DNA from: Halomonas ventosae
Lineage (GTDB): Bacteria > Pseudomonadota > Gammaproteobacteria > Pseudomonadales > Halomonadaceae
Length of the DNA stretch: 64,000 nt
Direction of reading: 5' to 3'
NCBI RefSeq assembly: GCF_004363555.1
Contig: NZ_SNZJ01000024.1
Span: forward strand, 1 to 64,000
Positions 54,567-63,521 of the stretch are shown one piece after another; positions within the stretch are counted from its first letter, which is position 1; each line of letters opens with the position of its first letter. Position numbers and translations under genes: made by a program. The notes under the pieces were generated by a model. It was given only the letters and a program-made list of their open reading frames with translations. It did no database searches and had not been told where the DNA came from.

Positions 54567-55349
54567 CTACCGGGCAATCTCCCAGCTGACGCTGACCCCC
54601 GCCTCGATGGTGATGGTGCCGGGACGGTACTCGGCCTGGGGCAGGCTCTCCCGGGCATCGGCACTCATGGCCATCATGCGCGGCTGGAAGATCGGCGAGC
54701 GGGTCTCGCTCACCGCGATCACCTCACCCAGGCCGATGCCCAGGGTCTCGGCCATCAGGGTGGCCTTGTGGCGGGCCTTCTCCAGCGCCTTGACCAGCGC
54801 CTCGTCGGTCGCGGCGTCGCGGTCGGCCAGGTCATAGCTCACGCCGTCCAGGGCATCCACGCCGGCCTCGGTCAGGGCATCGAGCAGCCCGGGGAGTTGC
54901 TCGAGGTCATCGAGCTGGAGATGAATGGGGCGCTCGAGGCGGGTGCGCACCAGGGTCTCGCGCTCGTCTTCCTCGAGCCGCTCGCCCGGCAGGTGCTCGG
55001 GTTGCACGTTCAGGGAGCCGGCGCGGATCGCCTCGCGCGCAAGACCCGCCCCCTCCAGGGCGCGAATCAGCTTGGCGGCCCGGGCTTCCAGTCGGTCGCG
55101 GGCCTCGCGCAGGGCATCCGGGGCGTTCGCGGTCGCCTCGTGCCGGGCGATGGCCGGCGTGCGTTCCCAGAGGCGAGCGCTGAGCGTGGCTCGGTCCGGC
55201 ACCACCTGAAGCTCGGCCTCGGCCTGGACCTCCAGGCGCCGCGGGGTCTCCTCGGCGTGGGCGTGGGAGAGCATCGGCGGCGAGGCCGCGACCATCAGCG
55301 CGGCCAGGGCCGGCAAGAGCAGCGGGCGGAAGGGGCGGGCAATCGGCAT
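54567..55349 (-). CDS. SIMPL (DUF541) periplasmic protein
   Basis: A 260-residue exported protein: signal peptide (about 1-32, ending HAHAEE) and a DUF541/SIMPL domain. Typical features are VVPDRATLSARLWER near the start, a helical middle and GISYDLADRDAATDEALVKALEKARHKA-like region with LAETLG and the final beta part EYRPGTITIEAGVSVSW. AAGGAG with 6 bases to ATG 55349 fixes the start. Such proteins (YggE/BP26) are linked to stress response; role uncertain. Confidence 0.88.
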   Translation of the reverse strand: MPIARPFRPLLLPALAALMVAASPPMLSHAHAEETPRRLEVQAEAELQVVPDRATLSARLWERTPAIARHEATANAPDALREARDRLEARAAKLIRALEGAGLAREAIRAGSLNVQPEHLPGERLEEDERETLVRTRLERPIHLQLDDLEQLPGLLDALTEAGVDALDGVSYDLADRDAATDEALVKALEKARHKATLMAETLGIGLGEVIAVSETRSPIFQPRMMAMSADARESLPQAEYRPGTITIEAGVSVSWEIAR

Positions 55350-55440
55350 GGCGTTCTCCTTGTGCATGGCGGGCACTGGCTTCGAGAACGCTGGCCGGGG
55401 ATGGTTCCCGTCCTTTGCAATTGCCGGCCGCCCCGGCATC

Positions 55441-56568
55441 ATGAAGGAATCTTCCACGGTCGCGAGTCCGGGCATGCCCCATCCCCAAGACAGCAAGCAG
55501 AGCACCATCCCCCTCAACCTGACCCTGGCACTGGCCGCCCTGGTGGTGATCATCGCGGGCATGCGGGCGGGCTCCAGCCTGCTGGTGCCGCTGCTGCTGG
55601 CGCTGTTCATCGCGGTCGTCTGCACCGCGCCCGTGCAGTGGCTGCACCGCCTCGGGCTGAGCACGCGGCTGGCCGTGTGGGTGACGCTGGTGGTGATCGG
55701 CGGCTTCCTCTCCCTGCTCGGCCTGCTGCTGGTCAACAGCTTCGGCACCTTCATCGATGCCTTGCCGGGCATCGAGCAGAAACTCTACCAGTACTACCTC
55801 GGGCTCCTCGATGGCCTGGCCGGGATGGGGCTTGCCATCGATACCAACCGGCTGGCCGAGCTGCTGGACGCCGAGCAGTTCGGCAACTGGATCCCGACGG
55901 TGCTCGGCGAGGTGGGCAACCTGATGATGCAGAGCGTCGTGGTGGCCCTGCTGGTGATGTTCCTGCTGTTCGAGACCCTCAACTTCCGCGACAAGGTCTC
56001 GCGTGCCCTGGTCAACCCCGCTCCGAGCCTGCGACGCTTCAACGAGTTCAGCCAGACCCTCAAGCGCTACCTGGCCGTGAAGACGCTGATCAGCCTGGCG
56101 ACCGGCGCGCTGATCTGGGTGGCCTGCAAGCTGCTGGGGGTGGAGTTTCCGCTGCTGTGGGCGGTGCTGGCCTTCGCCCTCAACTATATTCCCAACATCG
56201 GCTCGGCCATCGCCGCGGTGCCGCCGGTCATGCTGCTGCTGGTCTCGCCGGAGGGCGGCGTGTTCGACGCCCTGATGCTTGCCGCGGCCTACCTGGGGGT
56301 CAACTTCGTGATGGGCAATATCGTCGAGCCCAGGGTGATGGGGCGGGCGCTGGGGCTCTCGACCTTCGTGGCCTTCCTGTCGCTGGTGGTGTGGGGCTGG
56401 ATCTTCGGGGCGGTGGGGATGCTGCTCTCGGTGGTGCTGACCATGACCCTGAAGATCGCCCTGGACAGCCATCCCGAGACCCGCTGGATCGCACACCTGC
56501 TGGGGCCCGCGGACGGGGCGCCGGTCGCGAAGGCCGACCGCCCGATCTCGGAGCGTGACGAGGAGTAG
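55441..56568 (+). CDS. AI-2E family transporter (YhhT/PerM-like)
   Basis: A 375-residue permease of the AI-2E (TqsA/PerM) family with eight membrane segments: two pairs at the start, a long soluble region (about 95-160), and four at the end with FALNYIPNIGSAIAAVPP as the typical core. Substrate unknown; some members move quorum signal AI-2 or Na+/H+. ATG 55441 or ATG 55474 is the start, neither with a strong ribosome site. The gene is divergent from the SIMPL gene. Confidence 0.9.
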   Translation: MKESSTVASPGMPHPQDSKQSTIPLNLTLALAALVVIIAGMRAGSSLLVPLLLALFIAVVCTAPVQWLHRLGLSTRLAVWVTLVVIGGFLSLLGLLLVNSFGTFIDALPGIEQKLYQYYLGLLDGLAGMGLAIDTNRLAELLDAEQFGNWIPTVLGEVGNLMMQSVVVALLVMFLLFETLNFRDKVSRALVNPAPSLRRFNEFSQTLKRYLAVKTLISLATGALIWVACKLLGVEFPLLWAVLAFALNYIPNIGSAIAAVPPVMLLLVSPEGGVFDALMLAAAYLGVNFVMGNIVEPRVMGRALGLSTFVAFLSLVVWGWIFGAVGMLLSVVLTMTLKIALDSHPETRWIAHLLGPADGAPVAKADRPISERDEE

Positions 56569-56580
56569 GGGGCGAAACGA

Positions 56581-56607
56581 CGTCGCCCCGGCATGGCCGG
56601 GGCGACG
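56581..56607. terminator. 12-bp hairpin between the AI-2E gene and trxA
   Basis: Perfect stem CGTCGCCCCGGC/GCCGGGGCGACG, loop ATG, between convergent stops; likely a shared end. Confidence 0.65.
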
Positions 56608-56629
56608 GGGAGGTGCGAGAGTCGCAGGA

Positions 56630-56953
56630 TCAGGCGTTCTGGTCGATGAACTGGCTCAGCTGTGACTTCGACTGGGCGCCGACCAGGGAGGCGACCTTGG
56701 TGCCGGACTTGAACAGCATCACGGTCGGCACGCCGCGCACGCCCTGCTCGGCGGCGATCTCGGGGGCATCGTCCACGTTGATGCTGACGACCTTGAGGTT
56801 GCCGTTGCGCTCCTCGGCGACCTCGTCGACCACCGGTGCCATCACCTTGCAGGGACCACACCAGGGGGCCCAGAACTTCAGCAGGACCGGCGTGTCGGCC
56901 TTGAGGACTTCCTGCTCGAAGTTGGCATTGGTGACATCGACGTTGTTGGCCAT
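56630..56953 (-). CDS. trxA: Thioredoxin 1
   Basis: A 107-residue thioredoxin with the redox site WCGPC (Cys32 and Cys35) in LKFWAPWCGPCKVM and the cis-Pro in GVRGVPTVMLF. It reduces disulfides in the cytoplasm and is the electron donor for PAPS reductase, whose gene lies nearby at 58264-58884. A divergent promoter region separates it from cysB. Confidence 0.97.
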   Translation of the reverse strand: MANNVDVTNANFEQEVLKADTPVLLKFWAPWCGPCKVMAPVVDEVAEERNGNLKVVSINVDDAPEIAAEQGVRGVPTVMLFKSGTKVASLVGAQSKSQLSQFIDQNA

Positions 56954-57084
56954 GTGATTCTCCAGTTTCGTTGCGCTACATCGAGCGGATGGGGTGACAT
57001 GCAGGGCATGCCCGGTCGGACGATGTTAGCGGTCGACCGAAGTGCTGGCAAATCTCCGCCCAGTGTCAGAGGGCAGGAAAGCGG

Positions 57085-57115
57085 TTGCACCTGCCCGGTC
57101 AGGTTATGCTATAAA
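57085..57115 (+). promoter_or_regulatory. Predicted cysB promoter with extended -10
   Basis: TTGCAC at 57085-57090 and TGCTATAAA at 57107-57115. The extended -10 is strong, which offsets the long 19-base spacer. Confidence 0.5.
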
Positions 57116-57156
57116 GCGATCATGGATAATTTTCTTATGTCTTGCGGGTATTTTGA

Positions 57157-58158
<1,002 letters not shown>

Positions 58159-58224
58159 GGACGGCTCTCTCGGCGACGCTTCTCGGCAATTCTCCTCGAG
58201 AACGCTGCTTTCCTGTCCCTGCCT

Positions 58225-58248
58225 GTCGCGGGCGGTCTCGCCCGCGAC
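58225..58248. terminator. Hairpin between cysB and cysH
   Basis: Perfect 10-bp stem GTCGCGGGCG/CGCCCGCGAC, loop GTCT, between the convergent stops. Confidence 0.65.
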
Positions 58249-58263
58249 GTCATACCCTCGGCG

Positions 58264-58884
58264 TCAATGCTGCAGGTGCAGGCCGCACTCGCGCTTCTCC
58301 TCGACCTTGGTGGGGTCGAAGTAGTCGAAGTTGTTGGGCAGGTCGTTCTCCTGCAGGTAAAGATAGAGGTCGCGGGCCGTCCAGTGCAGCAGGGGGGAGA
58401 CCTTCAAGAGACCATCGGCGTTGCGGCTCACCGGTGCCATGCGGGCGCGCTCGGGGGTGTCCTCGGCACGCAGGGCGGTGAACCAGACGTCCGGTGCCAT
58501 CTCGCGCAGGGCCCGCTCGAAGGGTTCGAGCTTCACCTCCTGGGTAAAGGCCGCGTGGCGGGGATCCTCGATCCCGGGCGCAGGGCCTTCCAGTGCCTCG
58601 CGATGGGCCCGCGAGCGCCGCGGCAGGTAGCTCACCAGGTTGAGGCCCAGGCGCCGGATCAGCTCATCGGCGAAGTGGTAGGTGGCTTCTGTGTTATAGC
58701 CACTGTCCATCCACACGATCGGGATATCGGGCTGCTGGCGCGTGACCATATGCAGGATCACGGCCTCGAAAGGGCGGAAGTTGGTCGTGCAGATCGGCTT
58801 CTGCCCCTGATCCAGCGCCCAGCGGATCAGGGCCTCGGGGTCGTTGCCGAGTTCCCGGTTGATGACGTCGAGTTGCGGCTCCAT
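58264..58884 (-). CDS. cysH: Phosphoadenylyl-sulfate reductase
   Basis: A 206-residue PAPS/APS reductase. The catalytic Cys lies in the C-terminal ECGLHLQH. The paired Cys motifs of Fe-S APS reductases are absent, so it should use PAPS with thioredoxin. The early nucleotide loop reads CTTNFRPFEAVILH, where E. coli CysH has Ser- and Gly-rich sequence. It is short, because it starts directly at the adenylyl domain. ATG 58884 is the only good start. Confidence 0.9.
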   Translation of the reverse strand: MEPQLDVINRELGNDPEALIRWALDQGQKPICTTNFRPFEAVILHMVTRQQPDIPIVWMDSGYNTEATYHFADELIRRLGLNLVSYLPRRSRAHREALEGPAPGIEDPRHAAFTQEVKLEPFERALREMAPDVWFTALRAEDTPERARMAPVSRNADGLLKVSPLLHWTARDLYLYLQENDLPNNFDYFDPTKVEEKRECGLHLQH

Positions 58885-58978
58885 GAGGGGGCTCCCGGGC
58901 AGGTGGTCTTGGGTCTCGGGCTACCCTAGCAGAGCCCGCGAGGCCTTCCCCAATACCGATTCATTGGATATCTATTCC

Positions 58979-60370
58979 TTAGCGAAGTAAGTATGCCGCA
59001 CTCTTATTCCATAATGAATCAGGGCTGGCTGCCATCAGGGCCCGCATCAGGTGGCGGATCTTGTCCAGGGTCTCGGTGTACTCGTCCTCGCCACGGGAGT
59101 CGGCGACCAGGCCGCCCCCACCCCACAGGTGCAGCGCTTCGCCGTCGGCCACCACGCTGCGAATCGCGATGGAGGTGTCCATCTGGCCGCGAACGTCCAC
59201 GTAGCCGAGGCTGCCGCAGTAGGCACTGCGACGGCTGGGCTCCAGCTCGTCGATGATCTGCATGGCCCGCACCTTGGGGGCGCCGGTGATGGAGCCGCCG
59301 GGGAAGGCGGCGGCGAGCAGGTCCATGGGTCGCTGCCCTGCCTCGAGTTCGCCGACGATCACGCTCACCAGGTGGTGCACGTTGGCGTAGCTCTCCAGGC
59401 CGCAGAGCTGGGGAACCCTTACGCTGCCGGGCCGGCACACCCGCCCCAGGTCATTGCGGAGCAGGTCGGTGATCATCACGTTCTCGGCCCGGTCCTTGAG
59501 GCTCTCGGCCAGCTCCCCGGCTAGCCGCCGGTCTTCCTCGGGGGTCTCGCCGCGTGGCCGCGTGCCCTTGATGGGGCGGGTCTCGACCCGGCCCTCCCGG
59601 CAGCGCAGGAAGCGCTCCGGGGAGAGCGAGAGGATGGCCTTGTCGTCCCACGCCAGGTAGCCGGCGAAGGGGGTGGGCGTGGCGTCGCGCAGGCTGCGGT
59701 AGGCCGCCCAGAGGTCACCCTCGAAGGGGGCGCTGAAGCGCTGGGCCAGGTTGATCTGGTAGCAGTCGCCGGCGCGGATGTAGTCCTGCACGGCGGCAAA
59801 GCGTGCCAGGTAGTCGTCGCGGCTGAGCTCGGCGGCGAAGGGGGCGGTGAGGCGGAAGGCTGCCGCGGGAGGCGCCGGCGCCTCGAGCCATTCGAGCACC
59901 TGGCGGCGCCGCGAGGCACTGCCCACCAACCAGCTCTGCCGGCCGTCGTGGTCCTGGATCAGCGCCCAGTCATAGAGGCCGACCCGGCTCGCCGGCAGCG
60001 TGACCGCCTGCCGGGCCTTTCCGGCCACCGGCTCGAGTCGCTGCCCGAGGTCGTAGCTCCAGTAGCCGATCAGCCCGCCGAGAAACGGCAGTTCGCTGTC
60101 CGGCACCTCGCAAGGCAGCCGGTCGAGAAGTGTCTGCTGGGCGGCGAAGGGGGGGAGACCCGCCAGGGCGGATTCACCCTGCACGCGCCCGGCGGCATCG
60201 ACCTCGAGCAGCGCGAGGGGGTCGCAGCTGAGGATGTCGTAGCGGCCACCCGGCGCCGTCGGGCGACCACTGTCGAGCAGTACGGCACCGGGCCTGTGGC
60301 GCAGGGCCGCGAAGTAGCTCAGCGGATCCTCGCGGTAGGGCAGGGGGGTGATCTCGATCGGTGGCGTCAT
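58979..60370 (-). CDS. pabB: Aminodeoxychorismate synthase component I
   Basis: A 463-residue chorismate-binding enzyme for the p-aminobenzoate branch of folate synthesis. It carries the PIKGTRPRG motif with the Lys that marks ADC synthase, ITDLLRNDLGRV, and GSITGAPKVRAMQIIDELE. It lacks the TrpE feedback LLES set. ATG 60370 has GGGAAGACG ahead. It uses chorismate from AroC and an amidotransferase partner not found beside it. Confidence 0.94.
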   Translation of the reverse strand: MTPPIEITPLPYREDPLSYFAALRHRPGAVLLDSGRPTAPGGRYDILSCDPLALLEVDAAGRVQGESALAGLPPFAAQQTLLDRLPCEVPDSELPFLGGLIGYWSYDLGQRLEPVAGKARQAVTLPASRVGLYDWALIQDHDGRQSWLVGSASRRRQVLEWLEAPAPPAAAFRLTAPFAAELSRDDYLARFAAVQDYIRAGDCYQINLAQRFSAPFEGDLWAAYRSLRDATPTPFAGYLAWDDKAILSLSPERFLRCREGRVETRPIKGTRPRGETPEEDRRLAGELAESLKDRAENVMITDLLRNDLGRVCRPGSVRVPQLCGLESYANVHHLVSVIVGELEAGQRPMDLLAAAFPGGSITGAPKVRAMQIIDELEPSRRSAYCGSLGYVDVRGQMDTSIAIRSVVADGEALHLWGGGGLVADSRGEDEYTETLDKIRHLMRALMAASPDSLWNKSAAYLLR

Positions 60371-60474
60371 TGCGGCGTCTTCCCGGAACAGGCGCCCCAT
60401 TCTAGGCCTCGAGAGCCGGCTTGTCCCTCCCGCCGGCGTCCCGGTCGACGTTAGGCCCATTCCTCGCTGACGTC

Positions 60475-60486
60475 ATTGTCGACATT
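60475..60486. promoter_or_regulatory. Operator-like site 1 for the prp GntR regulator
   Basis: ATTGTCGACATT, 11 of 12 bases of a palindrome. One of three related sites between pabB and the GntR gene; centre 30 bases from site 2. Confidence 0.6.
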
Positions 60487-60503
60487 GCCGGTGGTGGGTC
60501 GCA

Positions 60504-60517
60504 GGTTGTCTACAACC
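60504..60517. promoter_or_regulatory. Operator-like site 2 for the prp GntR regulator
   Basis: GGTTGTCTACAACC, palindromic except for its central two bases, sharing the TTGTC-ACAA core of the other sites. Confidence 0.6.
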
Positions 60518-60548
60518 AAAGGTTAACCCCTTCCGTCCAGCCGGGCTG

Positions 60549-60577
60549 TTGACCCCGGGGGAGGCAGTGTCTAAAGT
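60549..60577 (+). promoter_or_regulatory. Predicted promoter of the prp operon
   Basis: TTGACC at 60549-60554, 17 bases, TAAAGT at 60572-60577. Transcription would start near 60584, just ahead of operator site 3. Confidence 0.6.
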
Positions 60578-60591
60578 TCTTCCATCACTCG

Positions 60592-60603
60592 ATTGTCGAC
60601 AAT
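60592..60603. promoter_or_regulatory. Operator-like site 3, perfect palindrome
   Basis: ATTGTCGACAAT, a perfect 12-bp palindrome between the predicted start site and the regulator's ATG at 60608. Binding here would block its own transcription. From memory, this is the motif of PrpQ-type GntR regulators. Confidence 0.65.
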
Positions 60604-60607
60604 TGCC

Positions 60608-61321
60608 ATGAACACAGCCGCACCGGAACAGGTCACCAACCCCGAAGTCCGCACCCTGGCGGAACGGGTCTTCCAGCAACTGCAGGATGCCATCGTCAGG
60701 GGAGAGCTGGCACCGGGCAGCAAGATCACCGAGCCGGGACTGTCCCGGGACTACGGGATCTCTCGCGGGCCGCTCAGGGAGGCCATGCGCCGCCTGGAAG
60801 CGCATCGCCTTATCGAGCGGGTGCCCCATGTCGGGGCCCGGGTGGTCAAGCTCTCCATGAAGGAGCTGCTCGAGCTCTTCGACGTGCGCGAGGCGCTGGA
60901 GAGCATGGCGGCACGGCTCGCCGCCGAGCACATGACCGCCGGGGAAATCGCCGGACTGCGTGAGGTGCTGGCCATGCACGAGCGCCAGGCCGATCTCAAG
61001 AAGGGCGAGGCCTACTTCCAGCGCGAGGGTGACCTGGACTTCCACTTCCGGATCGTCCAGGGCAGCCACAACAAGATGCTGATGGGCTTGCTCTGCGATG
61101 ACCTCTACTACCTGGTGAGGCTCTACCGGACCCAGTTCAGCGCCAGTGGTACTCGCCCCCAGCGCGCCTTCGTCGAACACCACCGCATCGTCGACGCCAT
61201 CGAGGCCGGCGACGCGGAGCTGGCCGAGCTGCTGATGCGCCGCCACGTCAGCGCTTCCCGGGCCAATGTGGCCGACCGCTACGCCGCCACTCTCAAGCAG
61301 GAAGCCGAGGCGACCACCTGA
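60608..61321 (+). CDS. GntR/FCD family regulator of the 2-methylcitrate operon
   Basis: A 237-residue repressor-type regulator: N-terminal winged helix (about 15-85; [20 protein letters not shown]) and C-terminal FCD domain (about 95-225) with the metal-binding Asp and His in [16 protein letters not shown] and [12 protein letters not shown]. Start is ATG 60608; a TTG five codons earlier lies in the operator. First gene of prpB-prpC-acnD; probably senses 2-methylcitrate or a related acid (inference). PrpQ-like by place and operator, rather than the Fis-type PrpR. Confidence 0.9.
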   Translation: MNTAAPEQVTNPEVRTLAERVFQQLQDAIVRGELAPGSKITEPGLSRDYGISRGPLREAMRRLEAHRLIERVPHVGARVVKLSMKELLELFDVREALESMAARLAAEHMTAGEIAGLREVLAMHERQADLKKGEAYFQREGDLDFHFRIVQGSHNKMLMGLLCDDLYYLVRLYRTQFSASGTRPQRAFVEHHRIVDAIEAGDAELAELLMRRHVSASRANVADRYAATLKQEAEATT

Positions 61322-61352
61322 GGCCGACCCGGACAACACTAGGAGACCCAGC

Positions 61353-62258
61353 ATGACCCAGCAGACCCCCGGTGCGCGCTTCCGCGCCGCCCTCGAGGCC
61401 CATCGCCCGCTGCCCATCGTCGGCACCATCAATGCCTACACCGCCATGATGGCCGAGCGGGTGGGCCACCAGGCCATCTACCTCTCCGGCGGCGGCGTGG
61501 CCAACGCCTCCTTCGGCCTGCCGGACCTCGGCATGACCACCATGAACGACGTGGTCGAGGATGCCCATCGCATCTGCGGCGCCACCGAGGTACCGCTGCT
61601 GGTGGACATCGACACCGGCTGGGGTGGCGCCTTCAACATCGCTCGCACCGTCAAGGAGATGCAGCGCGCCGGCGTGGCCGCCGTCCACCTCGAGGATCAG
61701 GTGGCCCAGAAGCGCTGTGGCCATCGTCCCAACAAGGCGATTGTCTCCCAGGAGGAGATGGTGGACCGCGTCAAGGCCGCTGCGGATGCGCGCCTCGACC
61801 CCGACTTCTACCTGATCGCGCGCACCGATGCCTTCCAGAAGGATGGCCTGGATGCCGCCATCGAGCGGGCCAACGCCTGCATCGAGGCCGGCGCCGATGC
61901 CATCTTCGCCGAGGCCGTGCACACCCTCGATGACTACAAGGCGTTCTGCGAGCGCGTCGATGCGCCGATCCTTGCCAACATCACCGAGTTCGGCGCTACC
62001 CCGCTGTTCACCCAGCAGGAGCTGGGCGAGGTGGGTTGCCGCATGGTGCTCTACCCGCTCTCTGCCTTCCGCGCCATGAATGCGGCGGCCCTCAAGGTCT
62101 ACCAGAGCATCCATGACAAGGGCCACCAGAAGGACGTGGTGGAGCTCATGCAGACCCGCGACGAGCTCTACGACTTCCTCAACTACCACGACTTCGAGCG
62201 CAAGCTCGACGCCTTATTTGCCGAAAACCAGCTCGCGGAGAAGGGCGGCGAGGCGTAA
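61353..62258 (+). CDS. prpB: 2-methylisocitrate lyase
   Basis: A 301-residue lyase splitting 2-methylisocitrate to pyruvate and succinate in propionate breakdown. Hallmarks are [16 protein letters not shown], the catalytic loop [13 protein letters not shown] (KRCGH) and IFAEAVHT, which separate it from isocitrate lyase. AGGAGA precedes ATG 61353. Confidence 0.97.
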   Translation: MTQQTPGARFRAALEAHRPLPIVGTINAYTAMMAERVGHQAIYLSGGGVANASFGLPDLGMTTMNDVVEDAHRICGATEVPLLVDIDTGWGGAFNIARTVKEMQRAGVAAVHLEDQVAQKRCGHRPNKAIVSQEEMVDRVKAAADARLDPDFYLIARTDAFQKDGLDAAIERANACIEAGADAIFAEAVHTLDDYKAFCERVDAPILANITEFGATPLFTQQELGEVGCRMVLYPLSAFRAMNAAALKVYQSIHDKGHQKDVVELMQTRDELYDFLNYHDFERKLDALFAENQLAEKGGEA

Positions 62259-62309
62259 CGCTGCCGGACCGTCAATTCCGACAAGAAACGACTCACAAGG
62301 AGACACCAC

Positions 62310-63437
62310 ATGGCAGACAAACCCGTCAGCAGCAGCGGCCTGCGCGGCCAGAGCGCCGGGACCACGGCCCTGTGCACCGTCGGCAAGACCGGCTCGGGCC
62401 TGACCTATCGCGGCTTCGACGTCAAGGAACTGGCCGAGAAGGCGAAGTTCGAGGAAGTGGCCTACCTGCTGCTCAAGGGCAAGTTGCCCAACCAGGCCGA
62501 GCTCGATGCCTACATCACCAAGCTCAAGGGCCTGCGCGGCCTGCCTGACGCGCTCAAGACCGTACTCGAGCAGATTCCCAGGGACGCCCATCCCATGGAC
62601 GTGATGCGTACCGGCGCCTCCATGCTGGGCAACCTGGAAACCGAGGAGAGCTTCGACGAGCAGCAGGACGTCTCCGACCGCCTGCTCGCCGTGCTGCCGT
62701 CGATCATCTGCTACTGGTATCGCTTCAGCCACGATGGCGTGCGCATCGAGACCGAGACCGATGACGAGTCGGTGGGCGGGCACTTCCTGCACCTGCTACG
62801 CGACGAGCCGGCCTCCGAGCTGCATGCCCGGGTGATGAACGTCTCGCTGATCCTCTATGCCGAGCACGAGTTCAACGCCTCGACCTTCACCGCCCGTGTC
62901 TGTGCCTCGACCCTGTCCGACATGCACTCCTGCGTGACCGGCGCCATCGGCTCGCTGCGCGGCCCGCTGCATGGCGGCGCCAACGAGGCGGCCATGGCGA
63001 TGATCGAGGACTGGCAGTCGCCGGAGGAGGCCGAGCGCGAGATCATGGGCATGCTCGAGCGCAAGGACAAGATCATGGGCTTCGGCCACGCGATCTATCG
63101 CGAGTCCGACCCGCGCAACGCCATCATCAAGCACTGGTCCAGGAAGTTGTCCGAGGACGTGGGCGACAGCGTGCTCTATCCGGTCTCCGAGCGCGTCGAA
63201 GAAGTGATGTGGCGCGAGAAGAAGCTGTTCTGCAACGCCGACTTCTTCCACGCCAGCGCCTACCACTTCATGGACATCCCCACCAAGCTGTTCACCCCGA
63301 TCTTCGTCTGTTCGCGGGTCACCGGCTGGTGTGCCCATGTCTTCGAGCAGCGCGCCAACAACCGCATCATTCGCCCGAGCGCCGACTACGTCGGTCCGGA
63401 GAAGAGCGAGTGGGTGCCGATCGAGCAGCGCGACTGA
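62310..63437 (+). CDS. prpC: 2-methylcitrate synthase
   Basis: A 375-residue citrate-synthase fold enzyme joining propionyl-CoA and oxaloacetate. Catalytic residues are in GPLHGGANEAAMAMI (His), MGFGHAIYRESDPR (His) and a C-terminal Asp/Arg region. The start SSGLRGQSAGTTALCTVGK is typical of PrpC. AAGGAGA lies ahead of the ATG. It links fatty-acid or PHA-derived propionyl-CoA to central metabolism. Confidence 0.97.
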   Translation: MADKPVSSSGLRGQSAGTTALCTVGKTGSGLTYRGFDVKELAEKAKFEEVAYLLLKGKLPNQAELDAYITKLKGLRGLPDALKTVLEQIPRDAHPMDVMRTGASMLGNLETEESFDEQQDVSDRLLAVLPSIICYWYRFSHDGVRIETETDDESVGGHFLHLLRDEPASELHARVMNVSLILYAEHEFNASTFTARVCASTLSDMHSCVTGAIGSLRGPLHGGANEAAMAMIEDWQSPEEAEREIMGMLERKDKIMGFGHAIYRESDPRNAIIKHWSRKLSEDVGDSVLYPVSERVEEVMWREKKLFCNADFFHASAYHFMDIPTKLFTPIFVCSRVTGWCAHVFEQRANNRIIRPSADYVGPEKSEWVPIEQRD

Positions 63438-63450
63438 TCGATCGACACCA

Positions 63451-63476
63451 CCGGACGACCCTTCGAGGTCGTCCGG
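63451..63476 (+). terminator. Hairpin between prpC and acnD
   Basis: Perfect 10-bp stem CCGGACGACC/GGTCGTCCGG, loop CTTCGA, then TCTTCTCC. It lies inside the operon and may lower acnD expression relative to prpC. Confidence 0.55.
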
Positions 63477-63521
63477 TCTTCTCCGCCCTCGCCCCGACGC
63501 CTGCAAGAGATCCCTCACGCC

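Noticed and set aside
55348..55440. AI-2E family protein starting at 55348
   Set aside because: The upstream residues would overlap the start of the divergent SIMPL gene and do not look like family sequence.
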